A stretch of DNA of 45,226 nucleotides from Lachnospiraceae bacterium (GCA_017453865.1 JAFTEC010000107.1:1-45226), one strand, 5' to 3'; shown: positions 1 to 7,846, numbered from the stretch's first letter. Translations and numbers: made by a program. Notes: generated from the letters alone by a model not told the origin.

Positions 1-18
1 ATAACGATAATAAAAATT

Positions 19-65
19 CACCCCGGACAGCTTCTCGAATCAGAGAAAAGTCGGGGGTGTTTTTC
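19..65 (+). terminator. Rho-independent terminator of an upstream gene outside the window
   Basis: Two-level hairpin: CACCCCGGAC at 19-28 pairs with GTCGGGGGTG at 50-59 (one G.G mismatch), with an inner TTCTC/GAGAA stem at 32-36 and 43-47, followed directly by TTTTTC. It most likely ends a plus-strand gene lying left of the window. A-rich sequence on the left makes it partly usable on the other strand. Confidence 0.75.
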
Positions 66-80
66 TTGTAAAACCGGCAA

Positions 81-109
81 AAGAGCCCTCCATGAACGAG
101 AAGGCTCTT
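81..109. repeat. Short perfect hairpin
   Basis: AAGAGCC at 81-87 and GGCTCTT at 103-109 form a perfect 7-bp stem with a 15-nt loop. No T-run follows on either strand, so it is not called a terminator. Role unknown. Confidence 0.4.
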
Positions 110-228
110 GACTGGATATTGCTTTATGGCATGTGCATTAATGAAAAGGGTTTGGTTCCGGATTCTTAATTATTATGGACGGCATTTTATCAAATCCGCT
201 CCAAAAACATCCTCACATATATTTTTGA

Positions 229-279
229 CTTCCTGCGGACGAAATCGGTAATTGTCCGCAGGAATCCGGCTTCGCCGGA
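229..279 (-). repeat. Dispersed palindromic element, left copy
   Basis: TTCCTGCGGAC (230-240) and GTCCGCAGGAA (254-264) form a perfect 11-bp stem with a 13-nt loop. TCCGGC/GCCGGA (265-270 and 274-279) form a second small stem. Positions 229-276 are identical, in reverse complement and including the asymmetric loop, to 44991-45038. Loop identity shows the two copies are related by descent rather than by chance palindromes. No ORF lies inside. Confidence 0.85.
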
Positions 280-556
280 AAAATGGCAATATGATTTTTT
301 ACTCATGGCTTCTTATCTTATCAATTTAGAATTCTAAAGGAGCAGACCCCCTTTAATTTTCTTTGAAAATATGCGATAATATAAGCGCATTAAGGAATTA
401 CTGTATGGTTTTTGATATTAAAGATTCGTGTGAGCGAATTCTGTGATTTAAGGCAAAAAGGAGAAACTCTTTTTCAAATAGTTCTGTATCTGCCATTATT
501 ATAGATATACGGATTTATGAAACGGAGTAAATAGAATACAGCAGTTATGGGCGAGA

Positions 557-643
557 GTCCCTTTTAATTTATTTATCAGGGACGGCAGCTAGTACCGCTT
601 TCCCTGTTAATATATAGCAACTATTAGCAAAAACAGGAAAGCG
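557..643 (+). promoter_or_regulatory. Inverted repeats in the leader of the toxin-antitoxin pair
   Basis: GTCCCT (557-562) faces AGGGAC (578-583). CGCTTTCCCTGTT (596-608) faces AACAGGAAAGCG (632-643) with one unpaired base, and the right arm abuts the toxin ribosome binding site (gaggaaag). These could be operator half-sites for autoregulation, as is usual for type II toxin-antitoxin operons, or an RNA hairpin limiting toxin translation. The assignment is inference. Confidence 0.4.
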
Positions 644-651
644 AGGAAAGT

Positions 652-918
652 ATGAAGTACGTAGATAAAGTAGTATTTTCAAGAGAAGCACGTAATTTCT
701 TAAAAAAGACTGCCCCACAAATCAAAGAACAGATTAAAGAAGGAATAGAAGGATTAAAAACTATTCCTTCAACCGGAGATGTCAAGCCTCTCGAAGGCTA
801 TAAAGACAGGTTTCGGTTAAGAGTAGGAAAATATCGGGTTATTTTTCGATACGAAGAAAATGATGTCATTGTATTGTATATCATTGACATCGGCTCACGA
901 GGAGACATTTACAAATAA
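652..918 (+). CDS. RelE/ParE-superfamily toxin (type II toxin-antitoxin)
   Basis: An 88-residue basic protein of the size and pattern of RelE-type toxins: an N-terminal helical part with many Lys residues, then the characteristic strand series FRLRVGKYRVIFRYE (about residues 54-68) and the ending VLYIIDIGSRGDIYK. RelE relatives cleave mRNA in the ribosome and ParE relatives inhibit gyrase; the sequence alone does not decide which. The start is the ATG behind a gaggaaag ribosome binding site. The partner gene follows 12 bases after the stop, its ribosome binding site overlapping this stop. Toxin-first order is the reverse of relBE but is seen in higBA-like loci. Confidence 0.85.
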   Translation: MKYVDKVVFSREARNFLKKTAPQIKEQIKEGIEGLKTIPSTGDVKPLEGYKDRFRLRVGKYRVIFRYEENDVIVLYIIDIGSRGDIYK

Positions 919-930
919 GGAGGTGATGAT

Positions 931-1140
931 ATGTCTTCATTAGCAGCACAAACTATAGATATGATAAACATGTTGCCAGAAGAAGAACTCGCCACGGTCA
1001 ACTCCCTGTTAAAGATGTTGATTCGTGCATGGGACCCAGACTTTTCTAAGCTGACTGCTTCTGAAAGGGACTCTTTGGAACGCATAGAGGAATCAATGCG
1101 CAACGGCGATGTTTATTCAGAAGAAGACGTCTGGAGTTGA
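931..1140 (+). CDS. Probable antitoxin of the RelE-type toxin
   Basis: A 69-residue acidic protein placed immediately after the toxin, with an exceptionally strong ribosome binding site (AAGGAGGTGATGAT, 917-930) that starts inside the toxin stop codon, so the two are translationally linked and the antitoxin should be made in excess. The N-terminal half is a helix rich in Leu and Met, and the C-terminal half, with many Glu and Ser residues, looks suited to wrapping around a basic toxin. No DNA-binding fold is obvious. The role rests on context and on resemblance to small partner proteins of RelE toxins; I do not assign a named antitoxin family. Confidence 0.75.
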   Translation: MSSLAAQTIDMINMLPEEELATVNSLLKMLIRAWDPDFSKLTASERDSLERIEESMRNGDVYSEEDVWS

Positions 1141-1170
1141 AATAATTGTTCACAACTGCATATTCTAAAC

Positions 1171-1198
1171 AGAAAAGCTCCTTCGGGGGCTTTTCTTT
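1171..1198 (+). terminator. Rho-independent terminator after the toxin-antitoxin pair
   Basis: An 11-bp stem, AGAAAAGCTCC (1171-1181) with GGGGCTTTTCT (1186-1196, one T.G pair), closed by a TTCG tetraloop and followed by TT. The U-tract is partly within the stem. In reverse orientation it also carries a T-rich tail, so it may help end transcription of the minus-strand xerD gene. Confidence 0.8.
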
Positions 1199-1560
1199 AT
1201 GCTCTTAAACCAGAATAAATACACTTCCAGTAATAATCCAAAACAGGTTGGTCTATCTGACCCGAAGACTCTTTTAAAAGCCGTCTCATGATTTGTTTTG
1301 CCAAGGATTCTGAAGTATTCCAAGGTGTATATAATAAACATTCAGGCTGTGTCCGTAATCCAGGTCCAACTGCTCCTTCAGTGCTTCCCCTCGCACGGCA
1401 GTCTGCCTTCCTGCGATACTGGCGAGATACTGGAACTTTTTAGATATCGATTCTCCGTCTATTAAAACATATTCTATCAGGTCAAAGTCGCATATATGGC
1501 TTATTTCTGTTGCGTTTACCTTGAAAATCTTGCAGAAATAACAATTGATAGCCAGAGCAC
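1199..1560 (-). other. Gene-free stretch with an open-frame fragment lacking a start
   Basis: No complete gene is seen. On the minus strand a frame stays open from about 1558 to a TGA at 1286-1288 (about 90 codons) and its translation looks protein-like (for example DFDLIEYVLIDGESIS), but it has no ATG, GTG or TTG with a ribosome binding site. It may be the tail of a decayed gene. I do not recognise the family. Confidence 0.25.
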
Positions 1561-2445
1561 TCAGTGTCTCGGATGTGCCTGATTGTAGACTTCCTTCAGG
1601 TGATTCTTTGTCATATTGGCATAGACCTGGGTCGTGGATATGTCCGAATGACCCAGCATTTCCTGAACTGATTTCAGATCGGCGCCGTTTTCCACAAGAT
1701 GCGCCGCAAAGCTGTGTCTCAGGGTATGGGGCGTGATGTCCGCTTCTATACCGGCCTTTTTTGCATAATATTTGATGAGCTTCCAGAAGCCCTGCCTGGA
1801 CATTGGAACACCGGAGCAGTTCACAAAAAGTGCAGTCTCCTCCTTATTCTCGACCATAACCTCCCTGGAATGTGCAAGATACCTAAGAAGTGCCTGCTTT
1901 GCCTCATTTCCGAAGGGGATGATCCTCTCCCTGTCATCATCATGGCACTCCACATATCCCATGGCGAGATTAAGATCCGTTGTCCTTAAGGTTATGAGCT
2001 CGGTAACCCTCATTCCCGTGGCATAGAGAAGCTCAAGCATGGCTTTGTCACGAAGGTCCTTCGGGGTATCCCCTGATGGCTGGTCAAGAAGCTTAATGAC
2101 CTCCACGGTCGTAAGGATCTCCGGAGCCTTCTTTATTATCTTCGGAGCCTTAAGGTTTTCCGCAGGATTCTTTTCCATCCTGCCCTCTTTAACAAAATAA
2201 TGGAAAAAGGCCTTCATAGATGCGACGTTTCTGGATACGGTCGCCGGGGTAAAGCCGTTCTTTTCAAGATAAAGGAGATAGGCCGTCATATCCTGATCGG
2301 AAACCTTAAATGCGTCCTCCACTCCTCTTTCCGACAGAAAACGGACCATCTTCATAAGATCTCTCTTATACGAGAGCTGTGTGTTTTCAGAAGATTTCTT
2401 GATATTATGTAAATAATTTATGAACTCGCTAACCTGTTCTTCCAT
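1561..2445 (-). CDS. xerD: Tyrosine recombinase, XerD-like
   Basis: A 294-residue site-specific recombinase of the XerC/XerD size class, which resolves chromosome dimers at dif together with FtsK. The N-terminal SAM-like DNA-binding domain covers about residues 1-90 and the catalytic domain about 105-290. Visible catalytic residues: Arg146 (ATGMR), His240 and Arg243 (HTLRH), His266 (LGHSD) and the nucleophile Tyr275 (TTQVYAN). Odd point: the beta-hairpin that normally reads GKGNKER, carrying the catalytic Lys, here reads HDDDRER (168-174), with Asp at the Lys position. The gene has its own promoter (2503-2531). The ATG start has only a weak upstream purine stretch. An integrase-like paralogue cannot be excluded, but no mobile element surrounds it and ftsK lies in the same window. 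Confidence 0.85.
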   Translation of the reverse strand: MEEQVSEFINYLHNIKKSSENTQLSYKRDLMKMVRFLSERGVEDAFKVSDQDMTAYLLYLEKNGFTPATVSRNVASMKAFFHYFVKEGRMEKNPAENLKAPKIIKKAPEILTTVEVIKLLDQPSGDTPKDLRDKAMLELLYATGMRVTELITLRTTDLNLAMGYVECHDDDRERIIPFGNEAKQALLRYLAHSREVMVENKEETALFVNCSGVPMSRQGFWKLIKYYAKKAGIEADITPHTLRHSFAAHLVENGADLKSVQEMLGHSDISTTQVYANMTKNHLKEVYNQAHPRH

Positions 2446-2502
2446 GTATCCCCGTAACCTCTCTCCGGGGTTTCCGGCTCTCTGCCGAAAACCACTTCAG
2501 TC

Positions 2503-2531
2503 ATTATATAGGGGATTTTCAGCAATTGCAA
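2503..2531 (-). promoter_or_regulatory. Sigma-A promoter of xerD
   Basis: On the minus strand: -35 TTGCAA (2531-2526), 17-bp spacer, -10 TATAAT (2508-2503). This places the start of transcription about 50 bases upstream of the xerD ATG. Confidence 0.7.
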
Positions 2532-2574
2532 TCCTTGTAATTCCGTGTTTTATGCCATTTTTCACCCACTTTTA

Positions 2575-2631
2575 CAAAAAAATCACAACATGTCGTTCGA
2601 GTATACATAATACTGTCAAGATGTTGTGATT
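2575..2631 (-). terminator. Terminator downstream of tRNA-Ala
   Basis: Perfect 11-bp inverted repeat AATCACAACAT (2581-2591) and ATGTTGTGATT (2621-2631) with a 29-nt loop. On the minus strand it is followed by TTTTTTT (complement of the A-run at 2574-2580), as expected for the end of the operon running leftward from the NUDIX gene and tRNA-Ala. The other side is also rich in A and T, so it may act in both directions. Confidence 0.75.
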
Positions 2632-2681
2632 AAAAAAATTTTTATATTTTTTTTATTTTATGTTAAGTAATTATCTAATAC

Positions 2682-2754
2682 TGGAGCTGAACGGACTTGA
2701 ACCGTCGACCTCCTGCATGCCATGCAGGCGTTCTCCCAACTGAACTACAGCCCC
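2682..2754 (-). tRNA. tRNA-Ala (anticodon GGC)
   Basis: A 73-nt sequence on the minus strand folds as a complete cloverleaf: acceptor GGGGCTG/CAGCTCC, D arm with AGTTGGGA loop, anticodon stem CCTGC/GCAGG with loop ATGGCAT (anticodon GGC, reading GCC and GCU), five-base variable region, T arm GACGG/CCGTT with TTCAAGT, discriminator A. The 3' CCA is not encoded. It lies 31 bases after the NUDIX gene and before the terminator at 2575-2631, so it is probably processed from the operon transcript. Confidence 0.96.
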
Positions 2755-2785
2755 GGAAAGCATCAAGGGAATGATACTACAAGAA

Positions 2786-3328
2786 TCAGCTCTTTGCAAG
2801 ATAGGAATCGTATGCCATTATGCAGGCTATCGTTTTCGAATCCCTGATCTCGTGGGCAAAGATCATATCCTTAAGCTCTGAAAGCCCATACTCTCCCACC
2901 TCGATAAATTCATCGGGATCGGTATGCTGTCCACCGGTCCTTGTAAGCTCCGTGGCAAGAAAGACCTTTATTTCCTCGTTACAGTATGCAATGGCGGTAT
3001 CAATCGTAATAAAGGGCTCCATATGACCGCTCCTGTATCCGGTCTCCTCCTCAAGCTCCCGTTCGGCGGCAACGGAAAAATCCTCGTTCCCGTCCCGCTT
3101 TCCGGCGGGCACCTCGAGTGTCACCCGGTCAAAGCTGTGCCTGTACTGCCTGACCATCACGATCTTCCCTTCATCCGTTACCGGGATTACCGCGGCGGCA
3201 CCGTTATGGAGCATCGTATCATATTCCACCACATGCCCGTCCGGCAGCTTCATTGTGTCGAGACAATATGTAAGTACATTACTTTTCCTTAATATCTCCC
3301 TTTTCAGTCTCTCAAATTTCTTCAGCAT
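2786..3328 (-). CDS. NUDIX hydrolase, ADP-ribose pyrophosphatase-like
   Basis: A 180-residue cytosolic enzyme. A complete Nudix box is visible: Gly76, Glu82, then REL-EEE-TGY at 90-98, matching G-x5-E-x7-REU-x-EE-x-GU, which binds Mg2+ and cleaves nucleoside diphosphates linked to another moiety. The preceding VRQYRH and LEVPAGK pieces are typical of the ADP-ribose pyrophosphatase (NudF-like) branch, which recycles ADP-ribose. Exact substrate is an inference. Start ATG follows AAAGGGAA. It lies 28 bases after coaX in the same orientation and is followed by tRNA-Ala. Confidence 0.9.
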   Translation of the reverse strand: MLKKFERLKREILRKSNVLTYCLDTMKLPDGHVVEYDTMLHNGAAAVIPVTDEGKIVMVRQYRHSFDRVTLEVPAGKRDGNEDFSVAAERELEEETGYRSGHMEPFITIDTAIAYCNEEIKVFLATELTRTGGQHTDPDEFIEVGEYGLSELKDMIFAHEIRDSKTIACIMAYDSYLAKS

Positions 3329-3356
3329 TTCCCTTTAATTACCTTTCCAAAGTAAT

Positions 3357-4133
3357 TTACCTCTTCCCCCTGTTTTTGTCGTAGATGGTTTTAAGGCCCT
3401 TCATCATAAGGGCATTGTCAAGGATTATCTTATGCCGGCATTTAGGGATGATAACCTTCGAAAGACCTCCCGTTGCGACAACCGTGGTGCTGTAGCCGAG
3501 CTCCTCCTCGAATCTGTCTATCATCCCGTCAACAAGGGATGCCTGACCGTTAATGATACCGCTCTTCATACAGTCCACGGTATTGGTGCAGATATAGGTT
3601 TTCGGTGCGGAAAGACTTACCCTCGGAAGCTGGGAGGTGTCCGAAACAAGTGCCTCCAGTGATGTCCTGACACCGGGAGCAATGATCCCCCCGATGTAGT
3701 TTTTGTCCTTATCGATAACCGTAATCGTGGTGGCTGTCCCCATATCCACAACGATGGAGGGAGCTCCGTATTCCGTCATGGCTGCAACGGAATCCACCAC
3801 GAGATCCGCACCCATGGTCCGGGGATCATCCATAATGATATTTAAGCCCGTCTTTAAGCCCGATCCCACCACCATGGGATTCACATTTTTCACAAGCTTT
3901 CTCACGGCCTGCTTCATAATGTGCGTGAGAGGCGGAACCACCGATGAAATAATAGAGCCGTCGATATCCTCCGGCTCTATGCCGTGGATCTCCATTACGG
4001 TCTTTAAGATAACCGCATACTCAAGCTCTGTTTTGTCCCTGTCCGTTGAAATACGTTCCGTAAAGTGGATCTTACGGTCATCAATGACCCCCACCTCAAT
4101 ATTCGTATTTCCCATGTCGATCGCGAGTAACAT
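3357..4133 (-). CDS. coaX: Type III pantothenate kinase
   Basis: A 258-residue member of the CoaX family (ASKHA fold), which phosphorylates pantothenate with ATP in the first committed step of coenzyme A synthesis. Visible signatures: the N-terminal phosphate loop LLAIDMGNTN (residues 2-11), GADLVVD with the probable catalytic Asp110, and VVDMGTATT around 128-136. Family members are not inhibited by CoA and need a monovalent cation. It starts 5 bases after the asd stop, so the two are almost certainly cotranscribed. Confidence 0.95.
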   Translation of the reverse strand: MLLAIDMGNTNIEVGVIDDRKIHFTERISTDRDKTELEYAVILKTVMEIHGIEPEDIDGSIISSVVPPLTHIMKQAVRKLVKNVNPMVVGSGLKTGLNIIMDDPRTMGADLVVDSVAAMTEYGAPSIVVDMGTATTITVIDKDKNYIGGIIAPGVRTSLEALVSDTSQLPRVSLSAPKTYICTNTVDCMKSGIINGQASLVDGMIDRFEEELGYSTTVVATGGLSKVIIPKCRHKIILDNALMMKGLKTIYDKNRGKR

Positions 4134-4138
4134 AGTTA

Positions 4139-5215
4139 TCAGATATATCCCTTTGCCTTCAAAAGCTCCGCACAGAGTACTCCTCCACCCGCGGCACCGC
4201 GGATGGTATTGTGGGACAGTCCCACGAATTTCCAGTCATAAACAGAGTCCTCACGAAGCCGTCCCACTGTGATACCGAAGCCGTTTTCGTAGTTCACGTC
4301 AAGCTGTACCTGAGGACGGTTATCCTCGGTAAGATACTTTATAAACTGCTTCGGCGCCGAAGGAAGCTCAAGCCTCTGGGGCTCTCCGGAGAAGGACTCC
4401 ATAGCCTTTATAAGCTCCTCCTTTGAAGGATCCTTCTTAAATTTCACAAAAACAGAAGCCGTATGTCCGTAAAGTACCGGAACCCTTATGCACTGTGATG
4501 TGATCCTTAGACCCTCGAAATTAACTATCCGGTTCCCCTCGATATGTCCGAATACCTTTAGGGGCTCCTTCTCACTCTTTTCTTCCTCGCCTCCGATATA
4601 GGGGATAATGTTCCCCTCCATCTCCGGCCAGTCCTTATAGGTCTTCCCCGCTCCGGATATTGCCTGATAGGTTGAAATCACCGCTTCACAGGGCTCAAAT
4701 TCCCTCCAGGAATAGAAAACCGGAGTATAGGACTGAATTGAGCAGTTCGGCTTTACCGCGATAAAGCCCTTCTTTGTCCCGAGCCTCTTTCTCTGGGCCT
4801 CAATGATCTCAGCGTGCTCCGGATTTATCTCCGGGATGATCATAGGAACATCCTCAGTCCAGCGGTGGGCGGAATTATTGGAAACTACCGGGGTTTCCGT
4901 CTTTGCGTACCTCTCCTCGATATCCCTTATCTCTTCCTTTGTCATATCGACTGCGGAAAAGCAGAAGTCCACGTCCGATGCTACCTTCTCGACATCGCTC
5001 ACATCCCGGATAACAATATTTTTAACCTCATCCGGCATAGGAACCTCAAGCTTCCACCTGGATCCCACTGCCTCCTCATAGGTCTTTCCCGCACTTCTCG
5101 GGCTCGCCGCAATAACCTTCACCTCAAACCAGGGATGGTTATGAAGAAGGGCGATAAATCTCTGCCCTACCATTCCGGTTCCTCCAAGTATTCCAACCTG
5201 CAATTTATTAAGCAT
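4139..5215 (-). CDS. asd: Aspartate-semialdehyde dehydrogenase (archaeal/fungal-type)
   Basis: A 358-residue enzyme converting aspartyl phosphate to aspartate semialdehyde with NADPH, the branch point to Lys, Met, Thr and diaminopimelate. N-terminal dinucleotide-binding loop GGTGMVGQRF, active-site Cys158 in VKPNCS and the catalytic His251 in LYGHTASVF place it in the archaeal/fungal type. The frame stays open back to a TTG at 5278 that overlaps the argH stop, but the ATG at 5215 sits just behind AGGAG and gives the family's usual start (MLNKLQVGILGG), so I chose it. Operon neighbours are argH upstream and coaX downstream. thrC at 37897-39381 acts later in the same pathway. Confidence 0.95.
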   Translation of the reverse strand: MLNKLQVGILGGTGMVGQRFIALLHNHPWFEVKVIAASPRSAGKTYEEAVGSRWKLEVPMPDEVKNIVIRDVSDVEKVASDVDFCFSAVDMTKEEIRDIEERYAKTETPVVSNNSAHRWTEDVPMIIPEINPEHAEIIEAQRKRLGTKKGFIAVKPNCSIQSYTPVFYSWREFEPCEAVISTYQAISGAGKTYKDWPEMEGNIIPYIGGEEEKSEKEPLKVFGHIEGNRIVNFEGLRITSQCIRVPVLYGHTASVFVKFKKDPSKEELIKAMESFSGEPQRLELPSAPKQFIKYLTEDNRPQVQLDVNYENGFGITVGRLREDSVYDWKFVGLSHNTIRGAAGGGVLCAELLKAKGYI

Positions 5216-5274
5216 TTTCTCCTCCATTTTTCTTCTGCCTATAACAACATCTTTTCGCTGCAGCTCAGGATCTT

Positions 5275-6675
5275 TCAAACCTCTGCCCCGAGCGTCCCCT
5301 CATTTAAATACTTCTCATAAAACTCAATGTTCTTCTTCATCGACTCACTTCCCGGTGCTCCGAAGGTCACCCTGTTTTCAACACAGGTCTTTAAGGACAC
5401 TGCATCATAAATATCATCGTCAAAAAGCTCCGATCCGCTTTTCCACTCTTCTATGGAAAGATCATCAAGAGCCCGGTTCTCAGAAATGCACTTTAATACA
5501 AGAGCCCCGATGACCGAATGGGCATCCCTGAAGGGCATTCCCTTTTTGACAAGATAGTCCGCGGCATCGGTGGCATTTGTGAAGCCCCGCTTTGCGCTCC
5601 GCTCCATTACCTCCTTATTGAAGGAGATCGAAGATATCATCCCGGTAAAGAGCTTCAGGCAGTCGGACACCGTGTCTATGGCATCAAAAGCCACCTCCTT
5701 ATCCTCCTGCATATCCTTGTCATAGGCAAGAGGCAGCCCCTTCATCGTGGTAAGAAGTGACATTAATGCCCCGTATACCCGACCGGTCTTTCCCCTCACA
5801 AGCTCCGCTATATCCGGATTCTTTTTCTGGGGCATTATGCTTGAGCCTGTGGAATAGCGGTCGTCTATCTCCACAAAGCCGTATTCGTTTGAATTCCAGA
5901 TTATCACTTCCTCTGAAAATCTGGATAAATGCATCATTATGATGGAAAGAGCCGAAAGAAATTCTATAAGATAGTCCCTGTCAGACACGGAATCCATGCT
6001 GTTCCTGGTGGGACCGCTTTTGAATCCGAGCTCTGCAGCGGTAAACTCCCGGTCAAGAGGGTAGGTGGTTCCGGCCAGCGCTCCGCTCCCCAATGGGCAC
6101 TCATCCGTCCCTGCATAGATATCCCTAAGTCTCCTTCTGTCACGCATAAACATTTCAAAATATGCGCCCATATGGTGGGATAAGGATACGGGCTGTGCCT
6201 TCTGCAGGTGTGTGAAGCCCGGCATAAAGGTATCGGTATTCTCCCTTATTATCTCAAAAAGCGCCTTTTCAAGCTGAAAGACCCTCTCGTCAACGGACAG
6301 AATTTCATTCCTTATAAAGAGCTTCATATCAAGGGCAACCTGATCATTCCGGCTCCGCCCCGTATGAAGCCGCTTTCCCGCTTCGCCTATCCTGTCCGTT
6401 AAAACGGACTCGACGAAGCTGTGGACGTCCTCGTATTCCGGGCTTATTTTTAAGTCCCCGCTCTCGACGTCCCTTAGGATAGCCTTAAGACCCTCTACTA
6501 TGGAAAGGGCATCCTCCTCCGGGATGATGCCGCATTTCATAAGCATTCTGCTGTGGGCTATGCTGCCCTCTATATCCTCTTTTATCAGCCTCTTATCAAA
6601 GGAAAGAGACGCATTATAGTTAAATGCGTCATAATCCGTTTCATTCTTAAATCTTCCGCCCCAGAGCTTCGCCAC
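5275..6675 (-). CDS. argH: Argininosuccinate lyase
   Basis: A 466-residue cytosolic enzyme splitting argininosuccinate into arginine and fumarate, the last step of arginine synthesis. The protein begins AKLWGGRF as usual for ArgH. TGRSRNDQVALD lies near residue 105 and the fumarase/aspartase-superfamily signature GSSIMPQKKNP near residue 275, with the catalytic Ser in that loop. The start is GTG behind AAGGAG with 7-nt spacing. It lies 21 bases after the membrane-protein gene. argG is not in the window. Confidence 0.97.
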   Translation of the reverse strand: MAKLWGGRFKNETDYDAFNYNASLSFDKRLIKEDIEGSIAHSRMLMKCGIIPEEDALSIVEGLKAILRDVESGDLKISPEYEDVHSFVESVLTDRIGEAGKRLHTGRSRNDQVALDMKLFIRNEILSVDERVFQLEKALFEIIRENTDTFMPGFTHLQKAQPVSLSHHMGAYFEMFMRDRRRLRDIYAGTDECPLGSGALAGTTYPLDREFTAAELGFKSGPTRNSMDSVSDRDYLIEFLSALSIIMMHLSRFSEEVIIWNSNEYGFVEIDDRYSTGSSIMPQKKNPDIAELVRGKTGRVYGALMSLLTTMKGLPLAYDKDMQEDKEVAFDAIDTVSDCLKLFTGMISSISFNKEVMERSAKRGFTNATDAADYLVKKGMPFRDAHSVIGALVLKCISENRALDDLSIEEWKSGSELFDDDIYDAVSLKTCVENRVTFGAPGSESMKKNIEFYEKYLNEGTLGAEV

Positions 6676-6696
6676 GTGAATTCTCCTTAAAACAAA

Positions 6697-7527
6697 CTAC
6701 TCAAACCGTCCCTTTATTGCAAGCACCGTTCCAAGGAAGAACACTGCCCCTGTAATAACCTCGGAAAACATACCGGTTATGGCGCCCGCTATAATAATAA
6801 GCGCCACCAGTATAAGGGTCACATAGGACGGCGCATCGCCAAGGAGCACTCCCATAATGATGGTTATGACCGCAGTGATAAGAAGAACCGCAAGGGAAAG
6901 CTCCCGCATCTCCACATGCCTCACTGCGGAGAAGATGATGGTTCCGAGGATAATTACCAGAGCCACAAGAGATATGGTCTCCGTGGAGATCATTCCCTCT
7001 CTCTGTATCTTCTGCTTTTTCTTTCTTACCCTGCTTCCTCTCTGTTTTTCGTTCTCTCTTTTTTTGTGCCTTAATACATCGGCATTGCCGCTGTAATTCT
7101 TATAGGGTCCGTCCCTTCTTATCGTAGAATTTGCGCTCCTTAAAAACTCCGGCATGGCATCTGTCATCATGCCGGCACTTGTTGGATTTTCTTCTTTCAC
7201 CGTACTACTGCTTTCCATATTGGTGCGTTCCGTATTGCTGCTTTTTTTAATGATCCGTTCTGTTTCGCTGCTTTCCGTATTGCTGCTTTCCGTACCGGCG
7301 CTTTCTATATTGCCTCGTTCCGTTTCGCCGCCTTCCGTATCAGCGTAATCTGCAGCACTGCTCACTGCTTTGGCAGGATTTCCATCGCCGTCCCCGGTTT
7401 TACCGGGATCCCGTTCTGCCATGACTTCTTCTGCAGGATCCTCTCCCGCTTCCTCTTCCACGCTGTCTAAATCTTCCCTGCCCTTATAGTCCTTTTCGGC
7501 AGGCTGTCTTCGTTTTCTTCTTGCCAT
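6697..7527 (-). CDS. Hypothetical membrane protein with a repetitive acidic N-terminal half
   Basis: A 276-residue protein I do not recognise. Residues 1-180 are hydrophilic: an Arg/Lys-rich start (ARRKRRQ), an acidic stretch, a degenerate Ser/Thr/Glu repeat (units such as NTESSETE and NTERTNMESS, about 70-110) and a basic block (KKRENEKQRGSRVRKKKQK). The last ~95 residues hold three or four hydrophobic segments (starting ISLVALVIILGTIIF, LAVLLITAVITIIMG, VTLILVALIIIAG). This suggests a membrane anchor with a disordered cytoplasmic tail. Its ATG overlaps the stop of the TSCPD gene by one base (TAATG), so it is translationally coupled. Confidence 0.75.
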   Translation of the reverse strand: MARRKRRQPAEKDYKGREDLDSVEEEAGEDPAEEVMAERDPGKTGDGDGNPAKAVSSAADYADTEGGETERGNIESAGTESSNTESSETERIIKKSSNTERTNMESSSTVKEENPTSAGMMTDAMPEFLRSANSTIRRDGPYKNYSGNADVLRHKKRENEKQRGSRVRKKKQKIQREGMISTETISLVALVIILGTIIFSAVRHVEMRELSLAVLLITAVITIIMGVLLGDAPSYVTLILVALIIIAGAITGMFSEVITGAVFFLGTVLAIKGRFE

Positions 7528-7778
7528 TATCCTATCGCTTCCTTTATACCCTTTGCCAGCTGGTCAGCACAGGAGGTGTCCCGCATTCCGCAGGTATTTC
7601 CGTACAGTATATCTGCAACGCCTGCTGCGTCCTGACCCTCAACAAGCTTCGAGATAGCTTTCAGGTTTCCGTTACATCCCCTGTCAAAGCTTACATTATG
7701 TATCTTCTTTTCATCATCAATATCAAAATGTATCTCCACCGCACAGGTGCCCTTTGTTTTGTAATCGAAATGCTTCAT
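7527..7778 (-). CDS. TSCPD domain protein, TIGR03905-like
   Basis: An 83-residue protein with four conserved cysteines (Cys12, Cys35, Cys63, Cys70), in the contexts GTCAVEI, DRGCNGNL, GNTCGMRDTSC and the ending ADQLAKGIKEAI, typical of the small TSCPD family (TIGR03905) common in Clostridia. The cysteine set suggests a metal or redox site; no reaction is established. A TTG at 7811 would add 11 residues, but the ATG at 7778 has GGAG 6 bases upstream and gives the family start. First gene of the argH-asd-coaX operon, with promoter at 7889-7917 and a strong hairpin in its leader. Confidence 0.85.
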   Translation of the reverse strand: MKHFDYKTKGTCAVEIHFDIDDEKKIHNVSFDRGCNGNLKAISKLVEGQDAAGVADILYGNTCGMRDTSCADQLAKGIKEAIG

Positions 7779-7846
7779 GATCTCTCCGTTGCGCCGGAAA
7801 TCCTTTTTCAACTTATCCCTTCCGCCGCCATTCCAATAGGTTTTTC

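Larger units (their letters stand above)
110..650. other. Gene-free stretch before the toxin gene
   Basis: About 540 bases with no credible open frame. It holds the palindromic repeat at 229-279 and the inverted repeats at 557-643 described separately. The remainder is AT-rich with no gene recognised. Confidence 0.6.

Noticed and set aside
5216..5278. TTG start of asd overlapping the argH stop
   Set aside because: The ATG at 5215 has a proper AGGAG and gives the family N-terminus; the extension has no counterpart in relatives I know.
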